The position numbers were made by a program, and so were the translations under genes. DNA of 64,000 nt from Nymphaea colorata (taxonomy: Eukaryota; Streptophyta; Magnoliopsida; Nymphaeales; Nymphaeaceae): NCBI RefSeq assembly GCF_008831285.2, contig NC_045139.1, positions 1,098,204 through 1,162,203 on the forward strand, given 5' to 3'. Positions within the stretch are counted from its first letter, which is position 1; each line of letters starts with the position of its first letter. The notes beneath the pieces are model-generated. The model was not told the DNA's origin. It saw nothing but the letters and a program-made list of their open reading frames with translations, and made no database searches. This document shows, piece by piece, positions 16,847-29,534 of this stretch.

Positions 16847-18016
16847 ATGTCCATTTTTTGTCAACTGAGTTGCCGGGCCTCGCCTTATGATCATTAAATT
16901 GAATGTCTCAAGAGTCCAATTGGCCAATTGGCCAATTGGCATTAAAATGTATGTAGTGCTGTCATTAAAACCAAGGACTGTAAAACATTTAGGTTATCTC
17001 CACCAAACAGTTAGGCATTAAAATGTATATAGTGCTCTCATTTCACCATCATGTGGAGTAACATGGAGTGGGCACAAGCTAGTAGGTGCCACCGCTGGCC
17101 CAATAAAGCTCAATGAATGTGAAGGAGAAGCTCTGACTTATTTGTTTGTGGATCCATGTGGGAGAATGTTCCCCACATACTTAGGACTCCTGCTTAGAGT
17201 CAGTTCGGGTAGCTTCGATGGTAGTTGTGAACCTGTGGTGGGAAGGTTTAAAGACCCGAAGGTCTCTCTTCTTCTTGCTTTCCGAGCCCTAAACTATGTC
17301 AAATTCATGGTACAATACAATATACCCCGTCAACTAGAGTGTCACAATCTCATTTTTATAATCCAACATGTCGCATTTATAAGAATCGACTATTTAACCA
17401 GCTATACTACGCCCCTTGAGGTTATGATAGTTGTGATCTTAAAGTGACACGGAAGTCTCACATGTATAACTAAGTTTTACACCAGTGAACAAAAACTACA
17501 ATTTGCTCATCAACCATAGGTTGTTGTTTGGCTTAATATTATTGAAACGTATGTGTACTAGTTTTCCTAACTATATCCAACAATATAATACATGATTAGT
17601 TGTGTCTACATCACTTAGTTTTCCTCTTAATATTTAAGCAAAAAAAAATTACAAACAATCACCGAACTTCTCCGCTATTATGGAAAATGACAGCTCAGAC
17701 TTTTCATGACCAACAAATAGACACTGAAAGTTTCGCACAGTTCTCAAGTCACCGCATCCAAATAAAAATTGTAAAACTGGAGGAATAATTTACAAAATTA
17801 CATTTCTAAATGCCAAAAAAGGTTTTCAAATTAAAAAAAAAAAAAAACTTCATTATCCAGTGAGATCAGAAAGGGAGCCAAGGGCTGGCAAAAGCCTTGG
17901 CCCCACCTTTTTTTTTTTTTAAGTTCTACATGTAAATTAAAAAAAATCATTTATCCTACATAAAAGTTTTGAAAAGTTATATTTTAGCCCTAGTCAAGAA
18001 ACTATATTTTGGCCCT

Positions 18017-18220
18017 CCTCATAAAAAATTCCTTTTTTCACCCCTAAGTAAGGTAACCTTTGATCCTGCTATAGATTGTGTCTCCTCATGAAAAATTCCT
18101 TGCTTCACCCTTAAGTAAGGTCACCTTCGATCCTGCTACAGATTGTGTCTCCTTATGAAAAATTCCTCGCTTCACCCTTAAGTAAGGTCACCTTCGATCG
18201 ATCCTGCTACAGGCTGTGTA
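18017..18220. repeat. 67-bp tandem repeat, three copies
   Basis: Units start at 18017, 18084 and 18151 with CCTCATGAAAAATTCC-like sequence. The spacing is exactly 67 bp and the third unit carries a 4-bp GATC insertion. The array directly follows an R1 repeat copy. Confidence 0.85.
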
Positions 18221-18255
18221 ATGATGAGGGTGACACCCACACAAGGATACATTTA

Positions 18256-18563
18256 AGGTGTGTTTGATAAAGGACTGTTCTAGAATTTTAGAATTAAACA
18301 AAGGATTTTGATTCTAGAATCGTAAGCTCATTTCTTAATCAAAATTCTAGGGTTGTGATTCTACTGAATTATGATTCCGGAATTTTTAGATTTTTTCCAT
18401 TTTTTTTTGTAGGCACATGTCATGATGATTTAATTTCATCAATTGTAAAATTTTAATCCATGTTTTACTTAACACATCATTTTCATTTCTAGAATCAAAA
18501 TTCCTTACTATTAAACTGGAATTTTAATTTCAGAATCAAACTTCAAGGCCATCAAACGCCCTC
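18256..18563. mobile_element. Tourist-like MITE (PIF/Harbinger type)
   Basis: A 308-bp AT-rich non-coding element has related inverted ends, GTGTGTTTGAT on the left and ATCAAACGCCC on the right. It is flanked by TTA at 18253-18255 and 18564-18566, matching the TWA target duplication of PIF/Harbinger MITEs. It shares the GTTTGAT end motif with the larger element in CCT8 intron 6. Confidence 0.55.
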
Positions 18564-18964
18564 TTAGCTGCATGGATGGACCGATAGATGTCAGACTCTT
18601 CATTTTGAATAGCGACAAGAAAGGTTAATGTTGCCAAAAATGTTAAAGCCATAAAAAAGCACTGAGAGAACTAATTATGATGGAAAGCAAAAGCCTCGTG
18701 GCTTCATTAAGCATCTTAAGTTCTTGTTGCAGAAAGCATATCTAAAATCCCAAAAAGGTTTTGTAGTTCAGTTAGTTAAAGTTCAGCTTCTACATTGCTT
18801 GCCGACAAAAATAAGAAGAAATAAAACAGATAAATTAAGATAATTTTTGTTGAAAAGCCAAATGATGACAGAAACTAACAAATAATTAACAAGTCACTCA
18901 CATGTTCCTATATATATATATATGTGTGTGTGTGTATATATATATATATATAGTCACACACACT

Positions 18965-19312
18965 TTAAAATTTAGGAGTTCAAATCTACATATGTTGGAT
19001 GTTCATGTATGACAAAAAATTAAAAATTTGTCACTAGAAAACAGTTGTTACGTCATCATTGACGAAAATTTATAGTACAGTAATGGTTCATTGTTCATTT
19101 CGCAACTGTTTATGGTGTTTCCAACTATACATACTCTCTCTCTCTCTCTCTACAAATGGGAGTTCAAGTCTACCAAATGTTGGATGTTGTTGTATGACGG
19201 AAATTAAAAAATTTGTCACTATAAACAGTTGCTACATCAGCATTAGTGACAGTTTACGGTACATCAATTGTTCATTGTTCTTTTAGCAACTGTTCATGGT
19301 GCTTTCAACAAT
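18965..19312. repeat. Tandem duplication of about 185 bp
   Basis: Two diverged copies (about 18970-19130 and 19155-19312) share the order GAGTTCAA...TGTTGGATGTT...AATTTGTCACTA...CAGTTGTTACATCA...TTCATTGTTC...CAACTGTTTATGGTG. No coding potential is visible. Confidence 0.65.
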
Positions 19313-19740
19313 GAATTTTTTACCTTTGGGCATCATCAGCGGCGGATTTGCGTCCTCCCATTACAAAAAAATATGTGAACTTTCTAGTGGGACATATCTG
19401 ACGTTTTTAGTGAGGAAACTTAACATGTCGAACAAATCTTTCATGCATGCATCCAAGCAGGCAAATGACTTGCAATGAAGGAAGAAAAAATCCCTTCTCT
19501 GTAATACTTTCAGTTATTCGTATCCGATTTTAATGCTCTTTAATGTAATCTGTAAATGTTCATGATTTTCTAAAATTAATCATTCAACTTGCTTCCCATT
19601 TAAAAACGAATATCGGCCCAACTTTTCAGTGTTAGGCAAGAGAATAGAGCCATTATGTGCTGAATTAAATTTGTGTGGAGAGACGGGGAGATTCCTATCG
19701 TGTCGACCTTATGATGCATATCTTTTCTCGCTTTAAAGAG

Positions 19741-19773
<33 letters not shown>

Positions 19774-20754
19774 CAGAAAACTTTTGTAGTGATGACTATT
19801 AGGATCTAAGGAAAAGAAGAAATGAAATGAAAGGGAAACGAGTCATTATCTTTCATCTTAATTAGTTTCACAATCTTATTTATTCACACAACAATCGTGT
19901 CATGTGACTATGAGGGCACTAACCTTATATTTTGAACGTGATTCACCAATGCGAGGCCATTGATGTGCTTCACAATATCTCTTTGAGTGCTTAATTTGCT
20001 TTGAAGTGTACACATTACCTACCCAAGTGTACTGCTTGTATTAAGGCTGCACAAACTCGCGCCAACTTGGGCTCGAGTGCTACCCGAGCTCGACTTGATT
20101 ATGTTTATACTCGAAATGCATGTTAGACGAGTCGAGTTCGAGTTGCAAGAACTTGTTTTGTTTAAACTCTACCCGGCTTGACTAAGTAAAACCGGTTCAT
20201 CATAATTAAATTAGTTAAACGAGTAGACGAGTTAAAAGAAATGAAACGGATTCGAGCTTGAACATGTTCTATTCTATGGAGTTTGGCTTAATTCAAGCTG
20301 AGCTCAAACTTGAGTTTTTTCTAATCGAGGTCATGAAACTAATGGTAACTTTTAATCTTAGGCTCAATTTTCCCGGGCTTCACTTCGAATCGAAGTGTGC
20401 GCTCCACATGTCAAAGCTAATAAAGCTGGTGGAAAATTTGTATGAGATTGAGCGCTCAAGCAAGAAGATGATAAGAGTATTTGGGCGCCCCAAGTGACTA
20501 AAATATTCCACTAAAAGAGTGAAAATATTAACATAATCACTTTTTTTGGGTTGAGGGGTCTTTGTGTACCGAAGCTTGATGAACAAGAATGAAAATGACC
20601 AAAATACCCTCATTAAAATAATAAAAGAAAATTTTTAAGAAGGGTAAAAAAAGGTTGTAAAAAAGTGAAAATGTCTGCTCCTTTACCAATTTTTTTGAGA
20701 ATGACTTGTGCTCACATCTCAATCTCAATAAAGACAAATTCAATTGATATATTT

Positions 20755-20965
20755 AGCTTCGTTATGGACGGGTGGAAGTAAGGGACGCCTGTTGGGGGCC
20801 CTGCACCCCCCCCCCCCCTCTCAAAAAAGATTTAAAAAAATACATGTAAATTTTAAAAAAATTTCCTTTTGAAAATTTTAAAAATGATATTTTGGTTCCG
20901 GTTAATATTTAGAAATTTTAGTTTGGCGTCTTAAGAAAGATCTTTGGCCCTGCCTCTAGTTATAA
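20755..20965. repeat. Dispersed AT-rich repeat, family R1 copy
   Basis: The GC end GGGGGCCCTGCACCCCCC contains a 14-base C run and leads into AAATACATGTAAATTTTAAA. It ends with GGCCCTGCCTC, as in the other R1 copies. Confidence 0.4.
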
Positions 20966-21051
20966 AGACTTAACTGGAACGATAAATATATGTACGTACT
21001 TGGTGCATTACCGCCTGCATGTCATAAGAATTCAGAAAGGAAAAAATAATC

Positions 21052-22295
21052 CTTCAACTTTTCAAGATGAAGTGGGGAATTGAGAATCCTTCTGTTCTGT
21101 GATAAGCAACTCCATGGAGGGGAGTCGGTGGTGTCTTCTCAAATTGGCCGAACTTCATTGCCATGGCTTCTTTCACCAGCTCCGGCGACATGATGATCAC
21201 CACCGGAACATTCACGAACCAGATCGAAGACACCTTGCCTGAATCACCATTAATATTTCTCAGGCCTGTTTTAGCACATGCTCAAGTTGTAAAAACTTTC
21301 GTTTCGATGGTTCTGAGAAATGAACACTCCACAACATGAAACTGATGGCCTTTTTTTCTTTGTTAATGCATTGGATTTGATGAGCTAAAAAGTTCAGGTC
21401 TATGAACTTGACATTGTAAATTCAGATCTATGCATTAAAAAAAAAAAGCACAAATAGATAGTTGGCTTTTGAGTTTTTCTTTACCGTCAACACATTTACC
21501 TCATTGGACCTGTTAAAAAAACTTCCTTCCTAGCTACTCAACCTAGCACTAGTTCATGTATATATATAAGAGTACCATACTCAAAATGGATTGTATATAC
21601 AAATTATAGCTAACACCATGCATGCAAATTGGAAGCAACTGGCACAACACACTGTTGCAACATCATAAACTGTATGTCCCTATAGCTATAGACCTGTCGG
21701 TAAAAGGACTTGTAATGGCCTGACCCACACCGGACTCATGTCCCTAGTTCGACGGAACCCAACTTGCCTCTAGCAATTTTGGTTTCAACTCCAAAAAAGG
21801 TAGAAATCAAAACAACCAATTACTTACAACTCTCTTTACAGGCTTTCTAAAATATTCACAATCTTAAATACAAAACTAAACTTTTGGAATGTTATAATCC
21901 ACTTTCGTTAAGGCACACATGTCTGACCCTAAGTTAGAATATTAAACTAGCTCTGATATCACTGTAAGGACTACCATAAACTATAACTACATCATAAACG
22001 ATTGCTAATGTGCCTAAACTATAACTACATCATAAACGATTGCTAATGTGCCCCTTGTGGCTAGAGACTTCTGCGGAGACTTTTGTGGATGGTTATGTTA
22101 TATATGTGTTTTTGTGTGTGAACCAGTGTAAGAGAGAGAAAGGTGATCACAGTATCTATTGGCAAACATCTCGGAAGGAAGGCAAGACTCACGGTGCAAA
22201 GTGGTGAGATAATTTCATGGGTTTGGACAAAGCATGATGAATCATGGACATCATATCCATGAAGCTGCCCAGCAAGAAACTTTCCTCCGGCCTAG
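21052..22295 (-). pseudogene. CYP72-clan P450 pseudogene (copy D), exons 1-2 only
   Basis: Two P450-like remnants lie on the minus strand between copies B and C. The exon 2 remnant (21238-21052) keeps the acceptor AG|GCAAGG and reads as P450 through SPELVKEAMAMKFGQFEKTPP. It is 187 nt instead of 221, a net loss of 34 nt that shifts the frame, and the donor GT has become GA. The exon 1 remnant (about 22295-22153) still reads LSKPMKLSHHFAP but then meets TGA where the paralogs have Arg (CGA) in PRVLP, and a second in-frame stop near its end. The 5' half of exon 1 is replaced by dispersed repeats from about 22296. Exons 3-5 are not visible. Confidence 0.82.
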
Positions 22296-22454
22296 GGGCA
22301 GAGCCAGGGGGGGTTAGTAGGGATGTCAACATATCCTATTTGAATCGGATATCCGACCGAATCGATCTGAAAAGATCAGATATAAAAAAAAAAGTTGATA
22401 TTTGATTAAGAAATAGGATCATATTCAGATATACAGATATCATTTTTAGATAAG

Positions 22455-22745
22455 GTGGGCATCGGGTCGGGCCGGGCAGCCCGGCCCGGCCTGGTAAAGG
22501 CTGGTCCCATCCTGCCGCGGGCCCGGCCCGGCAAATTTAAAAAATATTTTTTTTTTAATTTTTTTTGTTTTAGTAATATATATTTATTATTAATAAATAT
22601 ATTTTATATTTAAAAAATTATTTTTATTTTTAAACGGGCCGAGCCTAGGCCAAGACCCGGGCTATCGAGCCGGGACCGGGCAGGACTGCCTGGCCCGACG
22701 GGCAGGATCGGACCAGCCTTTACCGGGCCGGGCTGACCCTTAACA
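22455..22745. repeat. GC-rich inverted-repeat element with AT-rich core
   Basis: GC-rich arms built from GGGCCGGGC and GCCCGGCCCGG words flank a T/A-rich core (about 22537-22630). The arms are complementary; CCTGGTAAAGGCTGGTCC at about 22490 pairs with GGACCAGCCTTTACCGGG near 22710. Similar arms around AT cores occur near 4440-4545 and 54565-54880. It has no coding sequence and looks like a non-autonomous fold-back repeat. Confidence 0.55.
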
Positions 22746-24141
22746 GAAATGATCAGAGCTAGCATCAATTGGTAGTCATATAGAACCAGCACTCCCTTAT
22801 ATAAAGCCGTCCCTCTTATGATGTTTGTCAGAAGAAGACCATCGAGGTGAACAACACAATGATGTTTATTTTATCGCTTCGACCACTGGTGGCTCGTCTC
22901 AAATCCTCAGCCACTACGAGAACTTGACGAAAAAAAAAACTCATGATTTCATGCACAGAGGAAATAAAGGTCATAATAATTTTAGTCTATATGTCTAGAC
23001 AGATATATTTCTTTCCGCATATGACTTTTTAATTTGCACATGTCAGCATTCCTTATCTATAGAGATGTTAATATATCTGATTTGGATTGGATATCTGATT
23101 AAACCGTTTCAAAAAATCAGATATAAAAAAAAATTAACATTGATTAAGAAATCGCATCATATTTGGATTTAAGAAGTGACATTCAACCAGATTCGGATTC
23201 AGATATACATAAAATATCTAGTTGGGTTTAGAACAGACTTAGTTTTTAAATAAATCATATTTTACATTCAATGTTCTTGCATGTTGAAAATCAGCTGGAT
23301 TTGGTTCAAAATGGATTCAGATTTGGACATCAATATAAGAATCAGATGCTGATCGGATTCAGTTTATGAAATTGGATTTTGGAATTGGATTTTGGTATGA
23401 CTTTCCTTTGTTTATATTCACATCCGAATTTGAATCCAAACAATTGAATATCCAAAAAAATAGATATGGTTAATAGTATATCTGATTCAAATCTGATCCA
23501 TTGACAACCAACCCTAGTAGGGTTATTTATGTTTGCATGTTAACAGATATAAATAACTATATGCATATCACGAATGTAGTAAGAGATTTCGTTTTTAGAA
23601 CATTTTTAACTCCAAAAAATGGCTCATGAATTGCTGAGTCAACTTGTTGAATATTCCTGGCCTTTTGACAACTTCATTTTGAATAAAAAATATTTCGCCT
23701 GAAAGTTGATATCTTACGCATTACATGAATAATAATGTACGTGTGCGTGTGTGTGAGAGAGAGACGGGTACAACATTTTTGTAACATATATATGTTTACT
23801 ATAATATAAAGTTTAATACCATTTATATAATATATTTCCTATATAAATTGGTCAAAACTCACAAGTGACTCGCACTTGGCCAAAATTCAATTGACATTGC
23901 CGAATCTTAGACTGCCAGGCCTGGTCATCCCATGACTCAGCTCAATTTTCCATTGTTTTACCATCATTCAACCGAGTCACTGATTCTGCCAAGTCAACCC
24001 GGTTCACTCTAACGAGTCATCTTCAAATATTGTTCCTGAGTTGTATTGTACTAATGAACCGGTTGCAAACCGATTCCATTCATGGCCGATTCAGGGGTGC
24101 TACATGTCATGTTTCAACCTTTTTTTTATGTATTTTGAGTT

Positions 24142-24146
<5 letters not shown>

Positions 24147-24201
<55 letters not shown>
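24147..24201. repeat. (TA)n microsatellite
   Basis: About 55 bp of alternating TA in the intergenic DNA downstream of P450 C. Confidence 0.95.
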
Positions 24202-24207
<6 letters not shown>

Positions 24208-24645
24208 GCCAATTAACAACGAGTTTAGTGAATCGACGATTCAGCCGATTCAGAATCGGCAGCCTCTAACCTATTCGGTTCCGAAACCGACTTTTAATGA
24301 CACTTGAGTGTTTGAAAAGTTTCTTGTTTTCCCTTTCTGATTGGCAAGTTGGGATTACTCAAACCCCTAGCCACTTAGCTTATGAAAATAGAGATGCAAC
24401 TCTGAGTATTGAACTCTTGACCTTCTTCAATTCAAAGCTCTGTCGAACATCTTAGCATGCATTATAGCATTCATCCACATAATACAAGCATCCACCCGAA
24501 CCTTTGTTCTCATAAACCTGAAGAAATCCTTATTGATCCAACGATATTTTAGCCCAACATCTTCAATATTGCTTTGCACAGGACAATCCACATGAAAAGT
24601 GGGTACAATTATGAATACACCAGAACAAGCTTCTGAAGAAAGAGA

Positions 24646-25561
24646 TCAGAGTTTGTGCACTATAAGAGGAGCTCCATGCTGAGGCTGAAGAGTCATAACA
24701 GGGCAGGGGGCATGAATGTAGGAAGGTGAGAGCTCAAAGGAGAAATGCTGCAGAATCATGGCCACTGCCATCTTCGCTTCCATCATCGCGAAAGTATATC
24801 CCAGGCAGATCCTCGGCCCGCAGCCGAATGGGTAGAAGGCCATTTGATGCTTCGCGGCGTTAGCGACGCCTTCGGAGAACCGCTCCGGATTGAACTCATT
24901 TGAATCTTCACCCCACAGTTCGGGATCATGTTGCATGAACAGCAGTGGCAGTAGCAGCTGAACTCCTGCTGGAATGTCGAGATGTCCCAACTGCATTCTC
25001 TTGGAAGCATGTCTGCTTAGCATCACCACTGGAGAATATAATCTTAGAACCTCATACAGAACCATGGTAACCTGCAGAAGGATCCAGTGTGTTAGATGAG
25101 GCCTATCAGGAGAGCAAACTCCCTTAATTGGTTAGTGATTTGAGATCTTAGGACCTTAAATCCTGAATAAGGATCTGCAATCTTATGTTTGAAAGATGCA
25201 AGGCCCAAACCAAAGATTTCCAAAACTTCTCCTCAAAGATTTGGAGAGAGAAGAAAAGAAAAAAAAAAGGAAAATATATATGAGAAGAAAAAAAGAGAAA
25301 AAAAAAGTTGTGGTCAGCCGCTAGTGGGGTGGTCAACAGCACCCAACTCGGACAAACTGAGACAGGAGCAGTCAGTCTCGGTGTGGTCAGCAAGACCTGA
25401 TTCGACTTGTTGGAGTTGGGTGCTATGTCAGGCCGCACCCGCAACCCAGTCAAATTGAGTGCACCACCATTGACAGAGTTTGACAGAGTTGAGTATTGTG
25501 TTGAGCTGCCCCTGAATCCATTCGGGTGCACCACCATTTTTGGTGCAATTATGTGACTTAA

Positions 25562-25597
<36 letters not shown>

Positions 25598-27161
25598 GAG
25601 TATTGTGGGCAGTTGGCTTGAGATAATAGTTTCATATTCAAAGAGTTTTGAAAAAAAAAAAGTAATGTATTTGCCTTGTCTCTTGATTCCCAGCTCTAGA
25701 GAGAGAACTACCACAAACTAAATGGGTGACGTGGATCAGTTGGCTTTTGTATTCCATCCGATACGATATGTATCGGTGGATCCTGTACGGCTGCTATGCA
25801 TCTGTCTCGGCTCACAGAAAGGTTTCCGATCAACTAAATATAAAGCAGAAACAGACAAGACAAGAAAATGAGTGGAAGGTATCTTTCTAAAGATAGTGGT
25901 TCCCAAAGTCCATAGAAACAAACAAGTGTGCTACCAGTGCTATAATAAGGAGAGACCATCATTCCTACTGAAAAAACTCTTTTAACATTTTGCTGCAGTT
26001 TTGGTTGGCATTAAATTCTACAGTACAACAGAGAACAGATCAACTTATGGTAAAAAACTTTTCACCTTTTTGGGCTGTTCTTTCACTCTGTAGGCAAAAG
26101 ATTTCAGGAACCCCTGAGGCCTACTGTTTTTCTTAGAATCAGAAATGCCAACGGTTCAGTACATCCAAAAATATTTACCAAAGATTAGAAAAATGCCCCT
26201 TTAAGAAAGTCTAAGAATATTTTTTTTCTGTATGTGAAGAAAATTTCTTAAGAAAGCAATCCCTTGGTAAGCCTTGCAAGGACAAAACCACGAGAAATTA
26301 ATTCCTGATCTACAGTCTTCACAGGCCTCTGTAACAATGGTGGACAAAAATAAATCACGTTATTGGAAAGAAGAAAATGCAGGAACTAAAGTACTCACAA
26401 TCTTTAGTTGGCTCAACTGATCGAAGGTAGGAGCTCCCTTTCCACAGACTTGGAGGACCTCCTCTCTTGCACGGCTCTGCCACTCAGGATGCATGGACAG
26501 CACAACCATGGTCCAGGTCAAGGTCACCCCTGTAGTCCCCTGGCCTGCAAAATAGAACAACTTGCACTCCTCTATCACGTCGTCTATGGACATCCCCATC
26601 TTCTTTAAGCTCCCCTTTTCTTCATGGACATCGTTATAGTTGCAGGACTCCAGCAGCAGCTCCAGCATATCACCTTTCTTTGGACTCCCCATTTTCATCT
26701 CCTTGATCCTTCTCTGCACCATGCCTCTCAGGATGCTGGTCACATCATCATTTAGCTTCTTCTTCCTAATGTTTGCCTTCGTTGGAAGGTAACTGCATCG
26801 TTTGGGTGTCAGCATAAGTATGTATTTGAAGAGTTCCGTTTCCATCCAAGTTACTATATACATATAGAAAGCGTGGTTTACATATGTAGGCAGTGATGCT
26901 TATAGAAATTAAATTGAACTTTGGCTGCATATTTGACAATCCACAATCCGATGTACTTTTTTCATGCCCAGTTCCAACAGACACCAATTATGCTAAACAT
27001 TGAATGTCTGTTCTTTAGGTCAAATTTTTACTAATCGATTCCAAAGGACTAAATAAATTGCATATACAACTCCAACTGATAAACTTATTATTTTCTGTTT
27101 CTGGTGGCATTTTATGACACACAAAAAACAGAGTGAGAGACACAGAACCATGGTCAAACTC

Positions 27162-27210
<49 letters not shown>

Positions 27211-28504
27211 AGTGAATCTGGCAAATTTTGTAAAGTGGAGGTGTGCTTTTGTGTGTGTGTAAAAAGATCTCCTACCTAAAACCAGGGAGTTGTATTTTCC
27301 AAAGAGATTCGAAGCCTATTTTAGCTTGCTCTTTCTGGATTTCGAACAGTCGCTTTCCTTCTTCAAAGTTGCTGCCGAACGCGGTCCTGGAGATAATATC
27401 TTCAGTAAGACTCTGAAGCTCCTCGAACACATCCATTTCACGGGAAGCTTGGGACCCTATCAGCTCCGACCATCTCTGCACCATCTGTTCACAGCTCAGC
27501 GAGAACGTCGGCAGCATCCCCTGTACTCCCCATGCAACACCATTTATGTGTACATCAACCACATAAACCACAAGGTCGACCGCTATAAAAGGCAAGAAAA
27601 AAATGATGAAGAAAGCAGTAGAAGTTTCAGAATACCTTCAGTTTCTCCAGATGAAATGCTGGGTTGAGGATCTTCCTGTGGGCTGCCCACTTCTCACCTT
27701 CAAGGGCCACCAGCCCTGTGACAAGGGCCGTCATTGATGGTGGTGGTGGTGTCTTGGGATACTGTCCAAATTTATTCGTCAGAACTTCTTTCACCAGATC
27801 AGGTGACATGACGATGAGTACCGGCATGTTCCCGTACCAGACCAAGCATGTTCTCCCTGAAATTTCACGGCCATTTTCTTTCAGTAAAGCTACAAAACCA
27901 AATGCACTTCCCTTAAAACTTAAAAGCAACCAAGCATAAATGGAAACATTGGAGCAGAGCAGCACCAACATTGATGCATCATCGTCTTCACTCCTCCCCC
28001 ACTTAAAATACAACAGTCTTAAAACATAAACCTGATACCAACTTCAATGCACTGCCTGAACTGATCATTGTGAAGTACTTTTCCTTTTTTAAGCTTGAAG
28101 AGAAACAAAAAAGAGTTTCAAACTCTACCAATCGAACAGAGGAAAAGACTAGCACCTCAATGGGAAACAATAGCTTCAGAAACCAAAAAAGAAATAAAGA
28201 GAGGGAGAGAGAGAGCGTCACCGTATTTCTCGACAACGTCATGAAAGAATGGGAGGACCCGGGGCACTATATCGTGACACAGGCTCATGGGTTTGGCCCA
28301 AGCCTGGAAGAATGTGCGCATGGTCTCCCTCGCGTTGCCGAAGATGAGCTCGAATGGAGGGCCATCGACGCCTTGCTTCTTCATGAACTGCTTGAGCCGC
28401 ATGGGCTTCCACCACACTGCGTAGATTATTCTGAACAGACCCCATGAAAGAAGAAGGGCAGTGGATGCCAACAACAAGCCGCTCACACTCCCCATTATCT
28501 CCAT
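24646..28504 (-). CDS. Cytochrome P450, CYP72 clan (tandem copy C)
   Basis: Five minus-strand exons: 28504-28222, 27856-27636, 27520-27276, 26792-26399 and 25071-24646. The GT-AG introns join to 1569 nt and an open 522-aa protein. The N-terminal anchor is VSGLLLASTALLLSWGLF followed by WWKPMRLKQF. Motifs are I-helix AGQGTT (Gly335 for the usual Glu), K-helix EVLR, PERF and the haem loop FGCGPRICLG with ligand Cys470. It is clearly more diverged from A and B than those are from each other, but its exon lengths are the same. It is the array member nearest the broken copy D. Intron 4 carries about 300 bp of GC-richer repeat-like DNA and a TA tract (about 25567-25594). Family knowledge suggests an ER-bound monooxygenase reduced by cytochrome P450 reductase; the substrate is unknown. 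Confidence 0.93.
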
Positions 28505-28655
28505 CTCACTCCCCTCCTTCTGCTACCACATACACAGAAGGGGAGAGAGAAAGTGATAGAGAGAGAGAGAGACTCTTGTATCAACTGCTAGCGAGGCTCT
28601 CAATTTATCGTAAAGTGATAAGGTTTCTGGTGTACAGAGCGTGGTGATCGGCCTG

Positions 28656-28663
28656 TATTTATA
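28656..28663 (-). promoter_or_regulatory. TATA box of P450 gene C
   Basis: TATAAATA on the minus strand about 150 bp upstream of the ATG at 28504. The interval between them is CT/GA-rich, as in many plant 5' leaders. Confidence 0.5.
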
Positions 28664-29496
28664 GAGATAGCGGCCGCTTCACGGTGAAGAACGGTGTGGA
28701 GCCAAAGGAAGAGGGGAGACGACGTGAAAATGGGGAGTTAGTGAGAAATGTGGCAGCAGCTTCCATTCCATCCTTTTTACCGTTCACAGCTGTTGTTAGA
28801 GGGATTGAGTTGCGTGCACACCACTGTGCACTGTGCACGCAACAAATGTGCACCAAAAAGGATGGAGGCATTTTTTTATATTTTTTAATAAAATAAGAGG
28901 ACGTTTTAAGCTTTTTCTTTTTTCACCATCTTCGTTTATCCTTATGAAAATCTTTTTAATGAAGAAAATGACATATATATAACCAGCTTGGGTTGAAAAG
29001 AAGCGAGAAGGAAGAGAGGCCCTGGTCCGTGCTGGTGCTTTCCTACATTTTGTTCACCACCGGTAACATTATTTTACTGCAGTTGACATCTTCAAGGAAT
29101 CAAGACATTCAAAACCTTGTCGTCTCATATATTTTAGAATCACTTTCATTTTCAAACGTAGTTTTTCACCTCCCATTTTCTCATTCACTCTTTGGTTTTC
29201 TCTTTCTATCTTCATTTTATTTAATCTTTTCCTCTGCAAATTCACCTTATGCACCCTAGTGGATCTTGAGCAAGAGTAAACCGATGAGAAACCATCTCTA
29301 AAATGTATAGTGAGTGAATGATGATTATCGCTATCATCTAACCAAAGCTGTCATCTGAGGCATAATATAGACGGTTGAGAAAAAAAAACACAGAGAAAAA
29401 AATGTGAAATTAATGCTAGATGGCAATAATGTCCATCACATTTTTATTTTTAACCTTCCATCATAATGGATCAAACCGTCTTGACTGGATGGTGAC

Positions 29497-29534
<38 letters not shown>

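Larger units (their letters stand above)
15136..21051. other. Intergenic region upstream of P450 B, no confident gene
   Basis: This holds R1 repeat copies (about 15590-15860, 17865-18016, 20755-20965), an 87-bp TA array, a 67-bp triplicate repeat, a Tourist-like element, a 185-bp tandem duplication and a CTCGAG-rich dispersed repeat (about 20045-20480). A short unrecognised open frame lies at 16628-16846. I see no exons 3-5 of P450 copy D here. Confidence 0.5.
22300..24645. other. Repeat-filled interval upstream of copy D and downstream of P450 C
   Basis: No gene. It holds two same-orientation copies of a GGATAT/CAGATAT-rich dispersed repeat (about 22319-22452 and 23064-23520), a GC-ended hairpin element (22455-22745), a TA array (24147-24201) and unassigned AT-rich DNA. 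Wherever copy D's missing 5' end went, I do not see it here. Confidence 0.5.
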
